From assembly GCA_040878035.1 (NCBI GenBank), contig JBBDMX010000101.1, forward strand, positions 1 to 64,000: a DNA stretch of 64,000 nucleotides, read 5' to 3'. Numbering within the stretch: the stretch's first letter is position 1; every line of letters begins with the position of its first letter. The translations under genes were made by a program, and so were the position numbers. The notes under the pieces were generated by a model, which had not been told where the DNA came from, did no database searches, and was given only the letters and a program-made list of their open reading frames with translations. Positions 7,619 through 16,861 of this stretch are shown here, one piece after another. Source of the stretch: JBBDMX01 sp040878035. Its GTDB lineage: Bacteria > Planctomycetota > Phycisphaerae > Phycisphaerales > Phycisphaeraceae.

Positions 7619-9292
7619 ATGATCGAAATCGCGATTCCCATGGTGATCATCGGGCTGACGTTGTTGCTGGCGTGGCCGCTGGGGCGGTATATGCGTTGGG
7701 TGATGGACCCGGTGAGCCCGCCGGAAGGCGGGGGGCTTTCAGGCGGGCTTGCTGAACGTCTGCTGGGGCAGTTCGTCGGCCAGGAACAGGATTGGATGCG
7801 CTATGTCGTTTCCATGCTCGTGTTCAACCTGGCAATGTTCGTGCTGGTGTTTGTGATACTGACGACGCAGGGGTCGCATCCTCTCAATCCCGATGGCAAG
7901 GGCGCGATGGAACCGTCGCTGGCGTTCAACACGTCAGCGAGTTTCACGAGCAACACGAACCTCCAGCACTACAGCGGCGAAGTGGCGCTAAGCTATTTTT
8001 CGCAGTTGTTCGGGATGATGTGGCTGCAATTCGTTTCGGCGGCGACGGGGCTGGCGGCGGTGACGGCGTTGTGCCGGGGGCTGGCCGGTCGCGCGTCGCT
8101 GGGTAACTTCTATCGCGATTGCTGGCGGGCGACGGCGTTCATCCTGCTGCCGCTGTCCCTTATCGTCGCGGCGCTGCTGATGCTGACGGGCATGCCCATG
8201 ACGCTCGACGGTGCGGCGGTGGTGACGACACTGGAAGGCGTGACACAGACGATCGCGCGCGGCCCGGTGGCGGCGATGGTGGCCATCAAGCAACTGGGCA
8301 CCAACGGCGGCGGCTACTTCGGCCCCAACTGCACGCATCCATACGAGAACCCCAACTTCTGGTCGAACGTGCTGTGCAACGGGTCGATCCTCCTGATTCC
8401 AATGGCGACGGTGTGGATGTTTGGCCACATCACCAGGCACATGAAGCACGCGGCGGTGGTGTTCGGCGTGATGTTCGTGCTGTATGCCGGTCTTGTCGGA
8501 TCGGCGGCGTTCTTTGAACGCGCGCCGACGGCGGCGTTCGCCGAACTGCCGGTGGCGGACTCGATGAACCTGGAGGGCAAGGAGTTGCGGTTCGGCCCGA
8601 CCGCCGGACCGTTGTGGGCGGTCTCGACCACTGCAACGTCCAACGGCTCGGTCAACGCCATGCACGACTCGCTCAACCCGCTGACGGGCCTGCTGCCGAT
8701 GGCGGGCATGTGGCTGAACGTGGTCTTCGGTGGCGTTGGTGTTGGGTTGATCAACATGTTCATCTTCATCATCGTCGCGGTATTCATCGCCGGTCTGATG
8801 GTCGGTCGGACGCCGGAGTACCTGACGCGGAAGGTGGAAGCGAAGGAAATGAAGCTGGCGGCGATCGCGCTGCTAGCGCATCCGCTATTCATTCTCGGCG
8901 GCACGGCGATCTTTGCCACGACCGCTTGGGGTATCGACACGCTGAACAATCCCGGCAGCCACGGGCTGAGCGAGATTATCTACGAGTTCAGTTCGGCCGC
9001 CGCCAACAACGGCTCTGGATTCGAGGGCCTCGGCGACAACACCGTGCCGTGGAATGTCGCCACCGGTGTGGTGATGCTCCTGGCGCGGTTCATCCCGATC
9101 ATCGCGCCGCTGGCGATCGCCGGATCGCTGGCGGCCAGAAAGCTCACGCCCGAATCGGCGGGTACGTTCCGCGTCGATACCTGGACGTTCGGAGTCGTCC
9201 TGCTGGCGACCGTGCTGATCGTCGGGGCCCTGTTGTTCCTGCCTCTGGCGGTGCTGGGTCCGATCGCTGAGCATCTTTCCACGCTGCGCTAA
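7619..9292 (+). CDS. kdpA: Potassium-transporting ATPase subunit A (K+ channel-like)
   Basis: The 557-residue multi-pass protein is the K+-binding subunit of the Kdp pump. Its selectivity-filter loops are recognisable: NTSASFTSNTNLQHY in the first, LGTNGGGYFGPNCTHPYENP in the second, and SSAAANNGSGFEGL in the fourth. Length matches the family (about 557). The ATG at 7619 is chosen over the in-frame GTG at 7610, because GGGAG at 7604-7608 is too close to the GTG and well placed for the ATG. kdpB follows after 18 bp. Confidence 0.97.
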   Translation: MIEIAIPMVIIGLTLLLAWPLGRYMRWVMDPVSPPEGGGLSGGLAERLLGQFVGQEQDWMRYVVSMLVFNLAMFVLVFVILTTQGSHPLNPDGKGAMEPSLAFNTSASFTSNTNLQHYSGEVALSYFSQLFGMMWLQFVSAATGLAAVTALCRGLAGRASLGNFYRDCWRATAFILLPLSLIVAALLMLTGMPMTLDGAAVVTTLEGVTQTIARGPVAAMVAIKQLGTNGGGYFGPNCTHPYENPNFWSNVLCNGSILLIPMATVWMFGHITRHMKHAAVVFGVMFVLYAGLVGSAAFFERAPTAAFAELPVADSMNLEGKELRFGPTAGPLWAVSTTATSNGSVNAMHDSLNPLTGLLPMAGMWLNVVFGGVGVGLINMFIFIIVAVFIAGLMVGRTPEYLTRKVEAKEMKLAAIALLAHPLFILGGTAIFATTAWGIDTLNNPGSHGLSEIIYEFSSAAANNGSGFEGLGDNTVPWNVATGVVMLLARFIPIIAPLAIAGSLAARKLTPESAGTFRVDTWTFGVVLLATVLIVGALLFLPLAVLGPIAEHLSTLR

Positions 9293-9310
9293 CTGACAGG
9301 AGTGATTCGC

Positions 9311-11437
9311 ATGTCTGCATTCAATAGCCAACCTACCGAGGCTGCGGCGGGGAAAGGCGCGCCGGACGGCGGCATGTTCAGGCGGCCTGCGCTGCTGAGC
9401 AGTGACATGTTTCGGCCCGCTTTCGCTCAGGCCGGTAGGATGCTCAATCCGTTGGTGATGATGCGCAATCCGGTGATGTTCGTCACCGAGGTGGGTGCCG
9501 CCATCACCACGCTAGTGACGATCCAAGCCATTGCCACCGGGAGCACCGGAGACTCCGGGTCCGGGGGGGGCAAGGTGGGTTACTTCGCCTTGTTGGCCAT
9601 CATGCTGTGGCTGACGGTGCTGTTTGGCAATTTCGCCGAGGCGCTGGCGGAGGCACGGGGCAAGGCGCAGGCCTCGGCGCTGCGTCGCGCCCGCGCGGAA
9701 GTGATCGCCCACAAGGCCCACCCCAAGAGCGGCACCCCGGCCGGCGACGTGCCCGCCTCGCAACTCCGCAAGGGCGATGTGGTGGTAGTCAAGGCCGGCC
9801 AGGTGATCCCCGCCGACGGCGAGGTCATCGACGGCGTGGCCTCGGTGGACGAATCCGCCATCACCGGCGAATCGGCGCCGGTCATTCGCGAATCCGGCGG
9901 AGACCGCAGCGCTGTCACCGGCGGCACGCGCGTCCTCTCCGACTGGCTCATCATCCAAGTCACCACCGACCCCGGCGAAAGTTTCCTGGATCGCATGATT
10001 GCCATGATCGAGGGCGCCGCACGCCAGAAGACGCCTAACGAGATCGCCCTGACAATCGTGCTGGCGGGCTTCACCCTTGCCTTTCTGATGGTGTGCGTGG
10101 CGCTGTACCCCATCGCCACGTTCTTTGGCGTGCAGATCGACGTGCCCACCCTGGTCGCGCTACTGGTGTGCCTGATCCCGACCACCATCGGCGCGCTGTT
10201 GGCGGCGATCGGTATCGCGGGGATGGCGCGGCTGGGGCAGAAGAACGTGTTGGCGATGAGCGGCCGGGCCGTCGAGGCCGCCGGCGATGTAGACGTGCTG
10301 CTGCTGGACAAGACCGGCACGATCACGCTGGGCAACCGTCACGCCACAGAGTTCCTCTGCGCCCACGGCGTAAGCATGGCACAGCTCGCCGATGCCGCAC
10401 AGCTTGCCTCGCTGGCGGACGAGACGCCCGAGGGGCGCAGCATCGTGGTGCTGGCCAAGGAGAAGTATGGCCTGCGCGGACGGGACGTAGAAAAGCTGGG
10501 CGGTCACTTCGTGCCTTTCACCGCCCAATCGCGCATGAGCGGCGTCAATCTGGAAGGCCGGGAAATCCGCAAGGGCGCCGCCGACGCCATCGAGGCTTAT
10601 GTGCGCGAGAAGGGCGGCGAGTTCCCCGTGTCGATCCGCGACGCGGTGCAGAACATCTCCCGCCAGGGCGGCACGCCGCTGGTCGTCGCCCAGGGGCCGC
10701 GCGTCCTGGGCGCCATCAATCTCAAGGACATTGTCAAGGGCGGCATCAAGGGGCGTTTCGCCGAACTGCGCCGCATGGGCATCAAGACGGTGATGATCAC
10801 CGGCGACAATCCGCTTACGGCTGCGGCGATCGCCGCCGAGGCGGGCGTGGACGACTTCATGGCCCAGGCCACGCCCGAAAAGAAACTGGCGCTGATCCGC
10901 AAGTATCAGCAGGGCGGGCGCCTGGTGGCCATGACCGGCGACGGCACCAACGACGCCCCGGCGCTGGCGCAGGCCGACGTCGCCGTGGCCATGAACACCG
11001 GCACACAGGCCGCCAAGGAAGCCGGCAACATGGTGGACCTGGACTCGAACCCCACCAAGCTGCTGGAAGTCGTGACCATCGGCAAGCAGATGCTCATGAC
11101 CCGCGGCGCGCTGACGACCTTCAGCATCGCCAACGACGTGGCCAAGTATTTCGCGATCATCCCGGCAATCTTCATGGTCGCCCTGCCGCACCTGGCGCCT
11201 TTGAACATCATGGGCCTGACCACCCCGCAGTCGGCGATTCTGTCGGCAGTAATTTTCAATGCCCTGGTCATCCCGTGCTTGATCCCCATCGCTCTCAAGG
11301 GCGTGCGCTATTACGCGGTGGGCGCTAACGCTCTGCTTCAGCGTAACCTGCTGATCTACGGCCTGGGCGGCGTGCTCGTGCCGTTCGTTGGCATCAAGCT
11401 CATTGACATGACCATCGCCGTCATCGGCCTGGCCTAA
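9311..11437 (+). CDS. kdpB: Potassium-transporting P-type ATPase subunit B
   Basis: This is the catalytic ATPase of the Kdp pump. The phosphorylation motif LLLDKTGTIT, the actuator motif ITGESAP, and the hinge GDGTNDAPALAQADVA are intact. Length (708 residues) is slightly above the usual 680-690 because of a Gly/Ala/Pro-rich N-terminal leader of about 25 residues. An AGGAG site at 9298-9302 supports the ATG at 9311 over the GTG at 9302. kdpC follows after 15 bp. Confidence 0.97.
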   Translation: MSAFNSQPTEAAAGKGAPDGGMFRRPALLSSDMFRPAFAQAGRMLNPLVMMRNPVMFVTEVGAAITTLVTIQAIATGSTGDSGSGGGKVGYFALLAIMLWLTVLFGNFAEALAEARGKAQASALRRARAEVIAHKAHPKSGTPAGDVPASQLRKGDVVVVKAGQVIPADGEVIDGVASVDESAITGESAPVIRESGGDRSAVTGGTRVLSDWLIIQVTTDPGESFLDRMIAMIEGAARQKTPNEIALTIVLAGFTLAFLMVCVALYPIATFFGVQIDVPTLVALLVCLIPTTIGALLAAIGIAGMARLGQKNVLAMSGRAVEAAGDVDVLLLDKTGTITLGNRHATEFLCAHGVSMAQLADAAQLASLADETPEGRSIVVLAKEKYGLRGRDVEKLGGHFVPFTAQSRMSGVNLEGREIRKGAADAIEAYVREKGGEFPVSIRDAVQNISRQGGTPLVVAQGPRVLGAINLKDIVKGGIKGRFAELRRMGIKTVMITGDNPLTAAAIAAEAGVDDFMAQATPEKKLALIRKYQQGGRLVAMTGDGTNDAPALAQADVAVAMNTGTQAAKEAGNMVDLDSNPTKLLEVVTIGKQMLMTRGALTTFSIANDVAKYFAIIPAIFMVALPHLAPLNIMGLTTPQSAILSAVIFNALVIPCLIPIALKGVRYYAVGANALLQRNLLIYGLGGVLVPFVGIKLIDMTIAVIGLA

Positions 11438-11452
11438 TCGGAGAACTTTACC

Positions 11453-12013
11453 ATGAAAGACTTCCTCACCACTTTGCGATTGGTGATGATCAGCATGCTT
11501 GTCTGCTGTGTCATCTACCCGGCCATCATGCTGGGATTCGGTCAGCTTGTCGTACCCGACAAAGCGGAGGGCTCGTTGCTCCGCAACGCCGAGGGACAGG
11601 CGATCGGCTCGGCGTTGCTGGCGCAGAAGTTCGAGCGGCCTGAGTATTTCTGGCCGCGGCCCTCGGCAGTGGACTACAACGCCAGCGCCACCGGCGGGTC
11701 CAACTTGTCGCCGACCAACCCCAAGCTGGGCCTACGCGCCGCCGAAACCATCCGGCGCTACGACCTTCAGGCCGACCAGCTCATCCCCGCGGACCTGGTG
11801 GCCGCCTCCGGCTCGGGGATGGACCCGCATATCAGCCTGGCGGCGGCGCATTTCCAGGCGCCGCGCGTTGCTGCTGCCCGCGGCCTGGCGCTGGAACAAA
11901 TTCAGCGGCTCATTGACAACAACTGCGAAATCCCCACGTTCCGAGTCTTCGGCGGGGAACCGGTGGTCAACGTCCTGAAACTCAACCTGGCAATAGACAA
12001 GACACAGCCATGA
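11453..12013 (+). CDS. kdpC: Potassium-transporting ATPase subunit C
   Basis: The 186-residue product has one N-terminal membrane helix (residues 9-30) and the conserved periplasmic domain with FWPRPSAVDYN, SGSGMDPHIS and the Asp/Asn-rich end typical of KdpC. It supports the KdpA/KdpB interaction. Its stop codon overlaps the ATG of the next gene by four bases, so the two are translationally coupled. Confidence 0.96.
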   Translation: MKDFLTTLRLVMISMLVCCVIYPAIMLGFGQLVVPDKAEGSLLRNAEGQAIGSALLAQKFERPEYFWPRPSAVDYNASATGGSNLSPTNPKLGLRAAETIRRYDLQADQLIPADLVAASGSGMDPHISLAAAHFQAPRVAAARGLALEQIQRLIDNNCEIPTFRVFGGEPVVNVLKLNLAIDKTQP

Positions 12014-12318
12014 ATCACCGACAACAATCCCGTACGTCAAGGACGCCCCGCTGGCGACAACTGCTGGCTCTGCTGTCGCCTGCGGCCCATTGCAACGCTC
12101 ATCCGGTGGCCGGCCTGCTCTGGCTCATGGCGACCGGTAGCAGCGTGTTATGCCTGTTCTTGCTGGCCTTTCGCCTGCAAGGCTGGCAAGCTACGGGGGG
12201 CGCAGCCCTGGTCATCTGGTGCAGTCTGTTCCTGGGCGCCTTGGTGCGTCTGTTCTGTTCCGACGAATACGACCTGCCGCCGGCTTCACGACGCAAAGAG
12301 AAAAGCGACCGCAGGTAA
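12010..12318 (+). CDS. Small two-helix membrane protein in the kdp operon
   Basis: The 102-residue product starts on the ATG that overlaps the kdpC stop and has two hydrophobic segments (about residues 33-55 and 60-85) between an Arg-rich head and a Lys/Arg-rich tail (RRKEKSDRR). It is not a known Kdp subunit. The strict overlap with kdpC and position before kdpD suggest a role in the pump or its sensor, but I do not recognise the family. Topology suggests both ends are cytoplasmic. Confidence 0.6.
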   Translation: MNHRQQSRTSRTPRWRQLLALLSPAAHCNAHPVAGLLWLMATGSSVLCLFLLAFRLQGWQATGGAALVIWCSLFLGALVRLFCSDEYDLPPASRRKEKSDRR

Positions 12319-12412
12319 GACCGCCAGCATTTTGTGGCTCAGTCGGGTGCTTGACGAATTGGGCAGTACCCGCCCAAGCAGGTAGGCTGGAGGCAGACGC
12401 AGGCAGGTAGCC

Positions 12413-15226
12413 ATGACCCAGACCCGCCCCAATCCCGACGCCCTCCTGGAGCAGATCAGGACTGACCAGGACAAGGCCCGCCACGGCCGGATCAAGATCT
12501 TCTTCGGCGCCGCGGCAGGAGTGGGCAAGACCTACACGATGCTCGAGGAGGCTCGCAGCCGCAACATCGACGGCCTGGATGTGGTCATCGGCTACGCCGA
12601 GCCGCACAATCGACCCGAGACCGAGGCGCTGCTGCTGGGCCTGGAACTTCTGCCCCAGCGCCAGGTGGCCTACCGCGGGGTGACACTGCGCGAATTTGAT
12701 TTGGATGCCGCCCTGACGCGCAAGCCCGAGTTGATCATCGTCGATGAGTTGGCACATACTAATGTCCAAGGCTCGCGCCATCCCAAGCGCTGGCAGGACA
12801 TTGCGGAACTGCTCGCCGCGGGCATCAACGTCTACACCACGCTCAACGTGCAGCACCTGGAAAGCCTCAACGACGTGGTGGCGCAGATCACCGGGATCAT
12901 CGTGCGTGAGACGGTGCCTGACGCCGTGTTTGAGCAGGCGGACGAAATCGAACTGGTGGATATCCCGCCTGATGAGCTGCTCGAACGCTTCGAGGATGGC
13001 AAGGTTTATGTTCCGTCACAGGCCGAGCGGGCGATGACGTCGTTTTTCCAGAAGCCCAACTTGGTGGCGTTGCGCGAGCTGTCGTTGCGACGTACCGCCG
13101 ATCGGGTGAATGCCCAGATGCAGCAGGCGGCGATTCCGGGGGCTCCGGGGGCTCCGGGGGCTCCGGGGGCTCCGGGGGCTCCGGGGCCGGGGGCGGCGCG
13201 TGTCTGGCCGACGGCGGAGCGCATCCTGGTAGGCGTCGGGCCGGCGCCGTCGTCGGCACGGGTGATTCGTGCCGCCAAGCGACTGGCCACGGCGCTGCGC
13301 GCGCCTTGGATCGCCGTCACCGTGGAAACGCCCAAGACCCGGCGGTTCAACGAGGAGGCCCGCGCCCGCATGGCGTTCAACCTCCGCCTGGCGCAGCGCC
13401 TGGGCGCCGAGACGGTCACCTTGACCGGTGAGCGGATGGTGGACGAGGTCGTCAGTTACGCCCGGACGCGCAACGTCACCCGTATCGTCGTCGGCAAGTC
13501 GGATCGTCCCTGGCTGATGGACCTGCTCCTGCGCTCCAGCGTGGATGAGTTGATCCGCAAGAGTGGCGAGATCGACGTGCAGGTGGTTCGCGGCATCGGT
13601 CGCGAAGCCAGACCGGGCATCGTGCATCTCCCTGCCACAGGCATCAACTGGAAGGACTTGGGGCGTGCCGCGCTGGTGGTGCTGGTATGTACCGTCATGG
13701 CCCTGATCATGTGGGCGGTAGGCATGACCGAGGCCAACTGGGTCATGGTCTACCTGCTGGGCGTGGCCTATGTTGCGGCGCGTCACGGGCGCTGGCCGGG
13801 TGTCTTCGCCTCGGTGCTCTCGGTGCTGACGTTCGATTTTCTGTTCGTCCCCCCCTATTTCACATTTGTCGTCGAAGATGCCCAGTACCTGGTCACCTTC
13901 GGCGTGATGCTGGCGATCGCGCTATTGATCAGCACCCTGACGGCGCGCATCCATGAACAAGTGGCCAGCACGCGGGCACGGGAGCGGCGCACGGAAGCCC
14001 TGTTTCGCATAAGCCGGGAGCTGTCCCGCGCCGGCGACTTGCCGCAGATTGTGAGCGTCGCGGTGGCGCAGTTGCGCGACATCTTCGGCACGGACGCCGC
14101 CATCCTTCTTCCAAGTGATCATGATGAGGTGGCGCCGCACGGTCATCATCCACCTTTCGTGGGTCGGCACACCGAGTTGGGCGTAGCGCAGTGGGTCTTT
14201 CAGCACGACCAGGAAGCGGGCGCCGGCACCGATACGCTCCCAGGCGCCGAGGCGATCTACCTGCCTCTGCGCGGCAGCGCTCAGATGCTGGGCGTGCTGG
14301 CGATCCTGCCTGCGGACCGACAGCCGTTTGACGCGCCGGATCAACGCCAGCTTCTCGATACCCTGGCGACTCAGGTAGCGGTGGCGCTGGAGCGTGAACG
14401 TCTCACCCGCCAGGCCCAGCAGGCACGCGTGCGGGCGCAAACCGACCACTTACGCAGTACCCTGCTCAGTTCGGTCTCCCACGACTTGCGCACGCCCCTG
14501 GCGACGATCACCGGTATCACCAGCAGTCTGCTGGCCCAGCGGCCGCCCGGCGATGCGGCGGTGCAACGCGACATGCTCCAGAGCGTCTACGAGGAGTCCC
14601 AGCGGCTAGCGCGGCTGGTGAGCAACCTGCTGGACATCACGCGTCTGGAATCCGACGCCATGCAGGTTCACAAGCAGTGGCAGTCGCTGGAGGAAATCGT
14701 CGGTTCGGCGCTGGCGCGGCTGCGCCTACCGGGGGGCGGACGCGACCGCGCCATCAACACCGATCTGCCCGCCGAACTCCCCTTGATCGAGGTGGACGGC
14801 GTGCTGATCGAGCAGGTACTGGTGAATTTGCTGGATAATGCCTGCAAGTATGCGCCGCCCGACACGCCCATTCGTGTCACGGCCCACGTCAATACACTGG
14901 CGGAAGGACGCGAGATGGTGGTGGAGGTGCTGGACCAGGGCGAGGGTTTTGCGCCTGGCGAGAAGGAGCACGTGTTCGAGAAGTTTTACCGTGGTCAGAG
15001 CAAGGGCTCGACGTATGGAACGGGATTAGGGCTTGCCGTGTGCCGCGGTATCGTCGAGGCCCATGGAGGCCGAATCGAAGCGCGCAACAGGCCCGAAGGC
15101 GGGGCACGGCTCCGATTCACACTGCCGATGTCCGCTGAGCAACCCGTGATCGAACCCGAGCTCGAGCTCGACCCCAGCCCCGGCCCCGGCCCCGGAGGCG
15201 AACAGGACCTGCCGCAACATGCCTGA
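12413..15226 (+). CDS. kdpD: Osmosensitive K+ channel histidine kinase KdpD
   Basis: The 937-residue sensor kinase has the full KdpD layout: N-terminal KdpD domain with Walker-type GAAAGVGKTYTM (32-43), then a universal-stress-protein domain (about 265-400), a four-helix membrane block (about 415-510), a GAF-like region, HisKA with SVSHDLRTPLATITG (phosphorylated His near 690), and a HATPase domain (NLLDNACKYAP, GTGLGLAVC). It should sense K+ limitation and phosphorylate KdpE. Two low-complexity parts are unusual: an Ala-Pro-Gly repeat in the linker after the KdpD domain, and a Glu-Leu and Pro-Gly tail. Its 3' end overlaps kdpE by eight bases. Confidence 0.96.
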   Translation: MTQTRPNPDALLEQIRTDQDKARHGRIKIFFGAAAGVGKTYTMLEEARSRNIDGLDVVIGYAEPHNRPETEALLLGLELLPQRQVAYRGVTLREFDLDAALTRKPELIIVDELAHTNVQGSRHPKRWQDIAELLAAGINVYTTLNVQHLESLNDVVAQITGIIVRETVPDAVFEQADEIELVDIPPDELLERFEDGKVYVPSQAERAMTSFFQKPNLVALRELSLRRTADRVNAQMQQAAIPGAPGAPGAPGAPGAPGPGAARVWPTAERILVGVGPAPSSARVIRAAKRLATALRAPWIAVTVETPKTRRFNEEARARMAFNLRLAQRLGAETVTLTGERMVDEVVSYARTRNVTRIVVGKSDRPWLMDLLLRSSVDELIRKSGEIDVQVVRGIGREARPGIVHLPATGINWKDLGRAALVVLVCTVMALIMWAVGMTEANWVMVYLLGVAYVAARHGRWPGVFASVLSVLTFDFLFVPPYFTFVVEDAQYLVTFGVMLAIALLISTLTARIHEQVASTRARERRTEALFRISRELSRAGDLPQIVSVAVAQLRDIFGTDAAILLPSDHDEVAPHGHHPPFVGRHTELGVAQWVFQHDQEAGAGTDTLPGAEAIYLPLRGSAQMLGVLAILPADRQPFDAPDQRQLLDTLATQVAVALERERLTRQAQQARVRAQTDHLRSTLLSSVSHDLRTPLATITGITSSLLAQRPPGDAAVQRDMLQSVYEESQRLARLVSNLLDITRLESDAMQVHKQWQSLEEIVGSALARLRLPGGGRDRAINTDLPAELPLIEVDGVLIEQVLVNLLDNACKYAPPDTPIRVTAHVNTLAEGREMVVEVLDQGEGFAPGEKEHVFEKFYRGQSKGSTYGTGLGLAVCRGIVEAHGGRIEARNRPEGGARLRFTLPMSAEQPVIEPELELDPSPGPGPGGEQDLPQHA
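13141..13185 (+). repeat. Five tandem 9-bp units inside kdpD
   Basis: Five exact copies of GGCTCCGGG encode a (PGA)n linker between the KdpD and universal-stress domains. Partial units flank both sides. The unit is a multiple of three, so copy-number change would alter linker length without breaking the frame. Confidence 0.9.
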
Positions 15227-15914
15227 ACAAGCCGCCCTGATCCTGGTGGTCGAAGACGAGCCGCCCTTGCGCAAGTTCCTTTGCGCCGCCCTCCAGGCAG
15301 CGGGCTATCGCGTGGTCGAGGCGCAGACGGGTCAGCAGGGACTCAATCACGCCGCGCTTAGCCCGCCCGACGTCGTGCTTCTGGACTTGGGACTGCCGGA
15401 CATGGACGGCCTGGTCGTCACGCAACGGCTGCGCGAGTGGTCGCGGGCGCCGATCGTGGTGATCTCGGCCCGAGGCCAAGAGGGTGACAAGGTCGAGGCG
15501 CTCGACGCCGGCGCCGACGACTACCTGACCAAACCCTTCAGCGTCGGCGAACTGCTGGCACGCGTCCGCGTGTCCCTGCGACATGCCGCTGGCGGCGGCG
15601 GCGGCCATGAACCGATCTACACCCAAGGCGACCTGTCCATCGACCTGGCGGCACGCCGGGTCCAACTGCGCGGCCAGGACGTCAAGCTCACCAACCTCCA
15701 ATACCGCCTCCTGACCACCCTGGCACGCAACGCCGGCAAAGTCATGACACACCGCCAGCTTCTGCACGAAGTCTGGGGCCCAGGCTCGGGCAACGAGACC
15801 CACTACCTGCGCGTCTACATGGCCCAACTTCGCCACAAGCTCGAAGACGATCCTGCCCAGCCGCGATATCTACTGACCGAACAAGGTGTAGGGTATCGGA
15901 TGGCAATGTCTTAG
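15219..15914 (+). CDS. kdpE: KDP operon response regulator KdpE
   Basis: The 231-residue OmpR-type regulator has the receiver acidic pair (VEDE, 11-14), phosphorylated Asp56 in LLDLGLPD, the LTKPF lysine near 105, and a C-terminal winged-helix DNA-binding domain ending in LTEQGVGYRM. It is the expected partner of KdpD and activator of the operon. A Gly-rich linker (GGGGGHE) joins the domains. It is the last gene of the operon; no terminator hairpin is evident after it. Confidence 0.96.
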   Translation: MPEQAALILVVEDEPPLRKFLCAALQAAGYRVVEAQTGQQGLNHAALSPPDVVLLDLGLPDMDGLVVTQRLREWSRAPIVVISARGQEGDKVEALDAGADDYLTKPFSVGELLARVRVSLRHAAGGGGGHEPIYTQGDLSIDLAARRVQLRGQDVKLTNLQYRLLTTLARNAGKVMTHRQLLHEVWGPGSGNETHYLRVYMAQLRHKLEDDPAQPRYLLTEQGVGYRMAMS

Positions 15915-16021
15915 CCTGGATTTCCTGGGTGACTCTGCGAGTTTGGTAGAACCGACATGCGGTGGAGGCCGTATTTCATAGTGTTTCCGCCATTGGATCC
16001 TCACCATGGAAGGCCCACCCA

Positions 16022-16420
16022 ATGGGTGAAACGCGCAAGGAAGCGTTAAAGCTTGGTTTTGACGGCTCGATGCGGCTGGAGTTCCACGGGGCGATGGTCA
16101 GCAGCGAAGGCGGACTTCTGGCGTACCACGATGTAGATGACGCCTTGGCATTGACAGCGATAGCTGATGCCGCGCTGACCGACGGGCGCACGGGCGGCAA
16201 CATCCGCCATTCGCTGACGGCGCTGCTGCGACAGTCGGTCTACCGCCGCCTGGCGGGCTACGACGATCTCAACGACGCCGACCGGCTGGCCGTCGATCCG
16301 GTCATGCGCCAGGTAATCGGCGGTAGGGCCACGGAGACCTCTGTTCGCCACCATCCTGCGCCGCATCGAGCGGCTGCGCCTCCTGGCCCGGCCCCGTCAT
16401 GAGCCCGACAGGCTCGGACA
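16022..16420 (+). pseudogene. IS1380-family transposase, internal deletion derivative
   Basis: Residues from the ATG at 16022 read LEFHGAMVSSEGGLLAYHDV and then SVYRRLAGYDDLNDADRLAV, the N-terminal landmarks of IS1380 transposases. After VIGGRATE near 16335 the homology stops. In another frame from about 16322, PLFATILRRIERLRLLARP resembles the family's C-terminal end. The middle (about 300 residues, with the DDE core) is missing, so this is an inactive deletion derivative. Terminal repeats were not identified. Confidence 0.65.
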
Positions 16421-16429
16421 TCACGGAAC

Positions 16430-16861
16430 CCGACCGCCCTGGCGCGATCAGTCTGTCATCACCGGGCGAAAACTGCGCCCGGATTGCCACACCCCCAAAT
16501 ACGAGCGTCATCTGATCGCCGAAGCGTCCGTTCCAGCGCGCAATTGTGCTGCACGAGGGTGGTTCAGGCGCTATGCTGGCTCAAGTTGGCCCGCGACGTT
16601 CGCGGGCCCGAGTCCAACCAGAAAATGTCGGACCAGCGCGATCGCCAGGCACAGCGTCGCCCATATGATGTAGAGTTAGTCAGGGTGCGGATCATACGGC
16701 GTTCGAGGGCGGCTGACATTCGATATATTTCGCCGGAGCTATTGACTGACCTGATCCGCGGCGGGTAGATTGCATTCCATCGTGACTCGACCAGTGCGTG
16801 GATGGTTCCGCGCGCCAGGCGAGAGTGCTCATCGCCGGCCATCGGCCACGGGATCCTCTCT
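16430..16861. other. Intergenic stretch without a supportable gene
   Basis: Between the IS1380 remnant and the secreted protein, short open frames exist on both strands but none has recognisable motifs or a ribosome site. It may include the rest of the IS1380 derivative. Confidence 0.4.

Noticed and set aside
10093..11328. 411-codon frame overlapping kdpB in another phase
   Set aside because: Arg/Gly-rich shadow of kdpB with no ribosome site.
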